Of a DNA stretch of 64,000 nucleotides, positions 61,058 through 64,000 are shown in pieces. The notes beneath the pieces are model-generated. The model did no database searches. It saw only the letters and a list, made by a program, of their open reading frames with translations, and was not told the DNA's origin. Position 1 is the stretch's first letter, and every line of letters begins with the position of its first letter. The DNA is from Flaccisagitta enflata (Eukaryota > Chaetognatha > Sagittoidea > Aphragmophora). Location of the stretch: positions 79,422,001 through 79,486,000 of the forward strand of contig OZ231127.1 in NCBI GenBank assembly GCA_965153355.1. Reading direction: 5' to 3'. Position numbers and translations under genes: made by a program.

Positions 61058-63453
61058 CGTTACATGCAAGATTGGAGCTAGCTTGTAAAAAAAAAAAAAA
61101 TCGTTTAAGGTGTCCAAAAAAAAGTGAATCCTGTACAAAATTGCATAAGGAATTCATTTTTTGGGGTTTCAGGGCCCTATGAGGGGGCTTTTAGAAACGC
61201 ACCCAAAAAAACTGCTAAAAATGGTCATTTTTTGGTATTTTTGGTAAAAATATTTACCACTATGAGAGCCCAGCACCCAAAACTTGTACGTGGGAACTCA
61301 TTTTAATGTAAGAGACTAAAACAGAAAGAATCATGATGGTAGGTGTAGCTTGGGGTCCCCAAAAAGGCCCAAAAGGGGCCCGTAAATCAAGAAAATATAA
61401 GTTTTTTATTCATTACGCTCCCAAAAATGCTTGGATTCTCACAAAATTTGAAATGGAACTTCCTATGTTATGCAACTACCTTCATGCAAATTTTTGTGGC
61501 CTTTGATGAACAGCTTCATAGGCTAAAATGACTCAAAAAACTAAAAATCGCCCTTAAAAAATCGCGTTTTTTAGTTTTTTCTCATGGAAACACTATTTTA
61601 AGGTTATGAAACCCAAATATTTTCTAATCAATGATATTTGCTACATCTGTAGAGATTCCAGAAAAAATTTCATCCCTTATTTCCCAAAAGTCGCTGAGAT
61701 ATGACAGTCCGAAATGATATGGTAAACACGAAAAAGTAAAAAAATCATCATTTTTTTTTATTTCTTATAAAAATCATTACCTTAATAAGATCTCAGCATC
61801 TAAAATAAGTATGTGGGAACTCTTCTTGATAAAAGTGACTGAATCAGAAAGAATCATGATGGTGGCTGTTGCTTGGGGCCCCCCAAAAAGGTTAAAAAAG
61901 GGCCCGTAAATCAAAAATATATAAGTTTTTTATTTATGACGATCCAAAAAATTCTTGGATGCTCAAAAAAATTTGTAAACTAACTTCCTATGTAATGTAA
62001 CTACCTTCATGCAAAATTTTGTGGCCTTCAATGGACAGCTTCATGGGCTAAAACGGCTAAAAAAACTAAAAATTGCACCCAAAATGTCTTTTTTTTAGTT
62101 TTCTCGTTGGTCTCTCCTGGGCAACTGCCCCACCACCAGGTTTTACACATGTGGGGCAGGCTAACGCATACCGGTGCTGTATAATTGGTAACACTTTCAA
62201 TTTAAATTTGGTCTTACTCCTTCCCAAAATGAACAAGTGAGCATATTTTTTTGGAGCTTCTTTACCCTAAGCAGAATTGAAGGCCAGAAATCTAAAATAT
62301 TTTAGATGTTGGGATCTTGTGATGGTAAAAATTTTTACAATGAATATATTGCAAGTATTACTGCTTAAAAGAAATTTGGGTTAAATGACCTAAAAGTAGT
62401 GTTTTCCCAATTTTTTTTGGGGGGGAGGTCGATTTTTAACTTTTTAGCCATTTTAGCTTATGAACCTGTTCATCAAAGGCTACATAATTTTCCATGAAGG
62501 CAGTTACACGTAAAACAAAGCTACTTTTGAAATTTTGTGGGAATCCAAGCATTTTTTTGATTGTCATGAATAAAAAACTGATATATTTTGATTATACTTG
62601 CCATTTTGGGCCATTTTGTGGAGCCCAAGCACCAGCCACCATCAATATTCTTTCTTAATAAGTAAATTACATCAAGAAAAGTTCACACCTAAATATTTTA
62701 GATATGGAGATCTCATTTAGGTAAAGATTTTTATAAGAAATATAAAAAAATGATGATTTTTTTACTTTTTTGCGTTTACCATATCATTTCGGACAGTCAT
62801 ATCTCAGCGACATTTGGGAAATAAGGGATGAAATTTTTTCTGGAATCTCTACAAATGTAGCAAATATCATTGATTAGAAAATATTTGGGTTACATGACCT
62901 TAAAATAGTATTTCCATGAAAAAAAACTAAAAAACGCGATTTTCGAAGGGCGATTTTTAGTTTTTTGAGTCATTTTAGCCTATGAAGCTGTTCATCAAAG
63001 GCCACAAAAATTTGCATGAAGGTAGTTGCATAACATAGGAAGTTCCATTTCAAATTTTGTGAGAATCCAAGCATTTTTGGGAGCGTAATGAATAAAAAAC
63101 TTATATTTTCTTGATTTACGGGCCCCTTTTGGGCCTTTTTGGGGACCCCAAGCTACACCCACCATCATAATTCTTTCTGTTTTAGTCTCTTACATTAAGA
63201 TGAGTTCCCACTTACAAGTTTTGGGTGCTGGGCTCTGATAGATACAGATTTTTTTACCAAAAATACCCAAAAATGGCCATTTTTAGCAGTTTTTTTGGGT
63301 GCGTTTCTAAAAGCCCCCTCATAGGGCCCTGAAACCCCAAAAAATGAATTCCTGATGAAATTTTGTATGGGATTCACTTTTTTTTGGACACCTTAAACGA
63401 TTTTTTTTTTTCGACTAGAAATAATGCAGCTAGCTCCAATCTTGCATGTAACG
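61058..63453. mobile_element. 2.4-kb giant palindrome with duplicated modules
   Basis: CGTTACATGCAAGATTGGAG at 61058 is mirrored at 63434-63453. The arms reach about 62105 and 62400 with a loop of about 295 bp. Each arm contains two diverged direct copies, about 520 bp apart, of a segment with AGAAAGAATCATGATGGT, GCTTGGGG and GGGCCCGTAAATCAA (61320 and 61850). The same four bases TCTC flank both ends. No transposase. Confidence 0.8.
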
Positions 63454-63965
63454 GTCTCTGATCATGAAGAAAAGCGTCTATATGTCGACGTTGATTTAAA
63501 ATTGTCCTGAATCCTCCAAAGGAAGTAATTCTGCATTATTGTCGTCGTCATTTCCAATGGGAGCCACATCTTTGGTCCTTCAAAGTCGTCGTCAGCGCTA
63601 TATTCGCTCCAACTGTATTGTGATAATGAAAATATTCAGATCCTAATGCTTCAACTTTGCATTTTGATGATTATACCAAGTAGTGCAGACCTCTGAGTCG
63701 ACAGTATGGTTCACATACTACAGTAATTCGAGATGTTTCTCTCTTCCGGTCGTCTTCTTGATCTTGATCATGTCCCCCATTGATGAAGGAACGTTTCTGA
63801 CGCTCCGAAATTTCTTAATGTGCGGGTGTGCATGTTGTTCACTTTTCCGCTGTTTGGACCGTTCATGTCGAATTCTAAGGAAGTTGCGCGAGTAAAATCG
63901 ATTTGTAAGAGCTCAGACTTGCAAGTGATACATGATATATTTGTCATGAATGCAGACCGACTGAA

Positions 63966-64000
<35 letters not shown>
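63454..64000. other. Terminal spacer ending in a (GA)n run
   Basis: No gene recognised. A GA-type repeat starts at about 63967 and runs off the window. Confidence 0.5.

Overview
The window is nuclear DNA from a eukaryote, most likely an invertebrate animal or a close unicellular relative of animals. The basis is three multi-exon genes with GT-AG introns, one of them a RasGRF-type Ras exchange factor, set in very repeat-rich DNA. The species cannot be named from the sequence. There are no rRNA, tRNA, CRISPR or bacterial-type features. Most long open frames in the window are translations of simple repeats.

Genes. (1) 18300-20337 (+) and (2) 37428-44159 (+) are paralogues with identical four-exon structure and intron phases. 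Each encodes a signal peptide, a long coiled coil and a C-terminal F5/8-type-C (discoidin-like) domain, so both look like secreted, self-assembling lectin-like proteins. Gene 2 is three times longer only because its introns filled with transposons. (3) 48383-58441 (-) is the 3' part of a RasGRF-like gene. Thirteen exons join in frame and give a Ser/Gly/Ala-rich linker, the RasGEF-N (REM) domain, the complete CDC25 catalytic domain and a Ser/Gly-rich tail. The 5' end lies outside the window or was not recognised. A decayed tandem copy of one catalytic exon sits in one of its introns.

Repeats. The rest is mobile and tandem repeat DNA. Family A has about 30 copies of 100-270 bp: a short terminal hairpin, a variable CGGA/GTCC-type tetranucleotide core, and a conserved ACAAGGCCGGATACACGG end. 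The hairpin stems differ in sequence between subfamilies but stay paired, and one copy has an apparent empty site elsewhere in the window. Family B is a larger element with inverted ends (GTTAGATGGTCAGCGGTACC) and a GGCTGGGATTTGAGCCT-type minisatellite core. A 6 kb hAT-like element (20846-26886) has a perfect 8-bp target duplication and carries about 180 copies of a 20-bp satellite. There are also several palindromic MITEs with TA flanks (16338-16939, 40522-41122, 41165-41858), a two-copy MITE that starts TAGGGATGTGGAAGCG, and two very large palindromes (59055-60481 and 61058-63453).

Layout. 1-18 kb: family A and B copies and long GA, CA, GAAA, GAA and TG arrays, plus a short TTAGGG tract. 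18-20.3 kb: gene 1. 20.8-26.9 kb: hAT element with satellite. 27-37 kb: nested inverted repeats and families A and B. 37.4-44.2 kb: gene 2. 44-48 kb: repeats. 48.4-58.4 kb: RasGRF-like gene. 58.7-63.5 kb: giant palindromes.
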